Of a stretch of DNA of 8,988 nt, positions 8,028 through 8,988 are shown piece by piece. Both the position numbers and the translations under genes were made by a program. The DNA is from CAWEHT01 sp963808455 (GTDB lineage: Bacteria; Chloroflexota; Anaerolineae; CG2-30-64-16): contig CAWEHT010000422.1 in assembly GCA_963808455.1 (NCBI GenBank), forward strand, positions 1-8,988, in the 5' to 3' direction. Below the pieces are notes generated by a model that saw nothing but the letters and a program-made list of their open reading frames with translations, ran no database searches and was not told the origin of the DNA. Each line of letters opens with the position of its first letter. Within the stretch, counting starts at the first letter, position 1.

Positions 8028-8988
8028 TTGACCGAGACGAACTGAATAAGCCCACCGCCGGGGGCCACGTTTCCCTGGCCGAATGGCTGACTGTGGCAAG
8101 GCGGCCTACGGAGCCGTAGGCTTGCTGGGGCTGCGGCTGCTCGACCTGGCCAGGTGCCGTGTTTCCGACCCCGGCAGAGGCCATGCAGGCGCTGCCGGCC
8201 TGGCGGGCAGGCAGCCGCCGGGCAGGGCCTACGACCTGGCCGGGATCAGCCCCCTTCTCTTCAACTCCCCGAGTTTCTCAGAACCCGTTCGGCGGGGCCG
8301 ACCAGTTCCGCACACACCTGGCCGGCGCTCTTCGGCGGGCTGGCGCCTTTGCTCTTTTTTGCCCTGCACGATCGCCTGGGGCACGGCGGCAGGCGCTGGC
8401 GGCGGCGGCCCTTTGGGCCTTTGCGCCGATGGCCGTCTTCGTCGGCCGGCTGGGGCTTGGCTTTGGCCTCGTGCCGCCCCTGGCGTTGGCCTTGCTGGCC
8501 ACGCTCAACCTGTGCTTGGGCAGGCCGGACCCACCGGGGCCGGCGCGGCCGCGGGGAACAGGCGTCGGGCCTCCAGCGGCCCGCGTTGGTTGGTCTGGGC
8601 AGCCATCGCCCTCGGGAAATTTCTAGCGGCCGGCCCCAGCCACTGTACGGTGCTGCTGATCGGCATCGTGGCTGCTTCTTAGTCTGGCGGACCGTGAGAA
8701 CACAGCCTTTGGGAAGAAGTCCAGGCCCGCCCACCGAAACCGTCGTCTTGGCGGCGGGGGCGGCCCTCGTCCTGGGCGCAACCGGTTTCCTGATTGTCCC
8801 CTCGGCCTGGCATGGGTTGCCGATCTGGTGGGCCGCTGGGCCCGCGACTTGCTGCCGGGGGCACCGATCACCGCTGGGTATGGCTGCCGGCTACAGCGGG
8901 TCCGGTCTTTGGCGCGCACTGCTGGTCAGCGAGCCATTCCTTCTCGGCGCGGCCCTGGGCGGCGCGGCGCTGGCCTGGTGGCGCGGGG
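8028..8988 (+). pseudogene. Degraded inverted copy of the 5' part of the PMT-like gene
   Basis: The copy starts at the same TTG (8028-8030), 10 bases after the copied stop, with the same GAGAGGG upstream. One A is missing within the first few codons, giving a stop at the sixth codon. Fragments such as DELNKPTAGGHVSLAEWLTV, AAYGAVGLLGLRLLDLA, PAEAMQALPAW and FVGRLGLGFGLVPPLALALL occur in different frames, and the copy is cut by the window end. At 8933-8960 it reads SEPFLLGAALGG without the extra G that breaks the left copy near 3533-3540. This shows that the left break is an error rather than an inherited mutation. Confidence 0.82.

Larger units (their letters stand above)
6270..8988 (+). repeat. 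Right arm of the inverted repeat, degraded copy
   Basis: This is a plus-strand copy of 3492-6188, about 22 bases longer overall because of net insertions. By eye, long runs are near-identical (for example MNTVFKFYYQAW at 7361-7396, and the stretch around 8400-8520). Other parts are heavily damaged, notably 6940-7120 and 7600-7790. Damage consists of single-base indels, short insertions (for example near 6556-6570 and 7430-7450), replaced blocks and plain substitutions. The copy still follows the source order to the last base of the window, which suggests the window end is also the end of the assembled piece. Confidence 0.92.

Noticed and set aside
3492..8988. Inverted duplication as a composite transposon or phase-variable invertible switch
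   Set aside because: There is no transposase, recombinase, terminal repeat or target-site duplication in the window. The arms are gene fragments with a shared truncated end, not elements flanking cargo.
1..8988. CRISPR array, tRNA or rRNA genes
   Set aside because: I found no set of regularly spaced short repeats and no recognisable tRNA or rRNA stretches on either strand. The sequence is almost entirely accounted for by the three genes and the copied arm.

Overview
The window is GC-rich and coding almost throughout. It looks like a short metagenomic contig from a member of the Chloroflexota (Anaerolineae-like), though the phylum call is an inference. It rests on a neighbourhood that is sporadic in bacteria and mostly known from Chloroflexi and some archaea: a DUF2298 / Chlor_Arch_YYY membrane protein (TIGR03662 type) next to a TIGR03663 membrane protein. 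The real genes of the left two thirds all lie on the minus strand. The long plus-strand open frames there are composition shadows.

In transcription order (right to left), the minus-strand cluster is: (1) a DUF2298 protein, 4454-6272, missing its N-terminus; (2) a multi-pass membrane protein resembling GT-C/PMT glycosyltransferases, 2518-4441, starting 12 bases after the stop of the first; (3) a TIGR03663 protein, 1-2440, after a 77-base gap, running off the left edge. All three pair many membrane helices with an extracytoplasmic C-terminal domain. They probably form one operon for a lipid-linked sugar or surface-glycosylation step, but the exact reaction is unknown.

The dominant structural feature is a giant imperfect inverted repeat. 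The segment 3492-6188 reappears in reverse complement at 6270-8988 around an 81-base unpaired centre (6189-6269). The right arm repeats gene 1 and the first part of gene 2 on the plus strand, but it is riddled with indels, substitutions and stops and codes for nothing intact. The left arm also carries frame breaks (six in the arm, one more in the centre). The 3.49 kb left of the arm carries none. This pattern points to a fold-back (inverted chimera) read or molecule that was assembled and then poorly corrected. A genuine decaying inverted duplication is the less likely alternative.

I see no tRNA, rRNA, CRISPR array, transposase, integrase or phage gene. I do not think the window holds a new system beyond the poorly characterised DUF2298/TIGR03663 cluster. 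Its most instructive signal is the palindrome and what it implies about the sequence quality.
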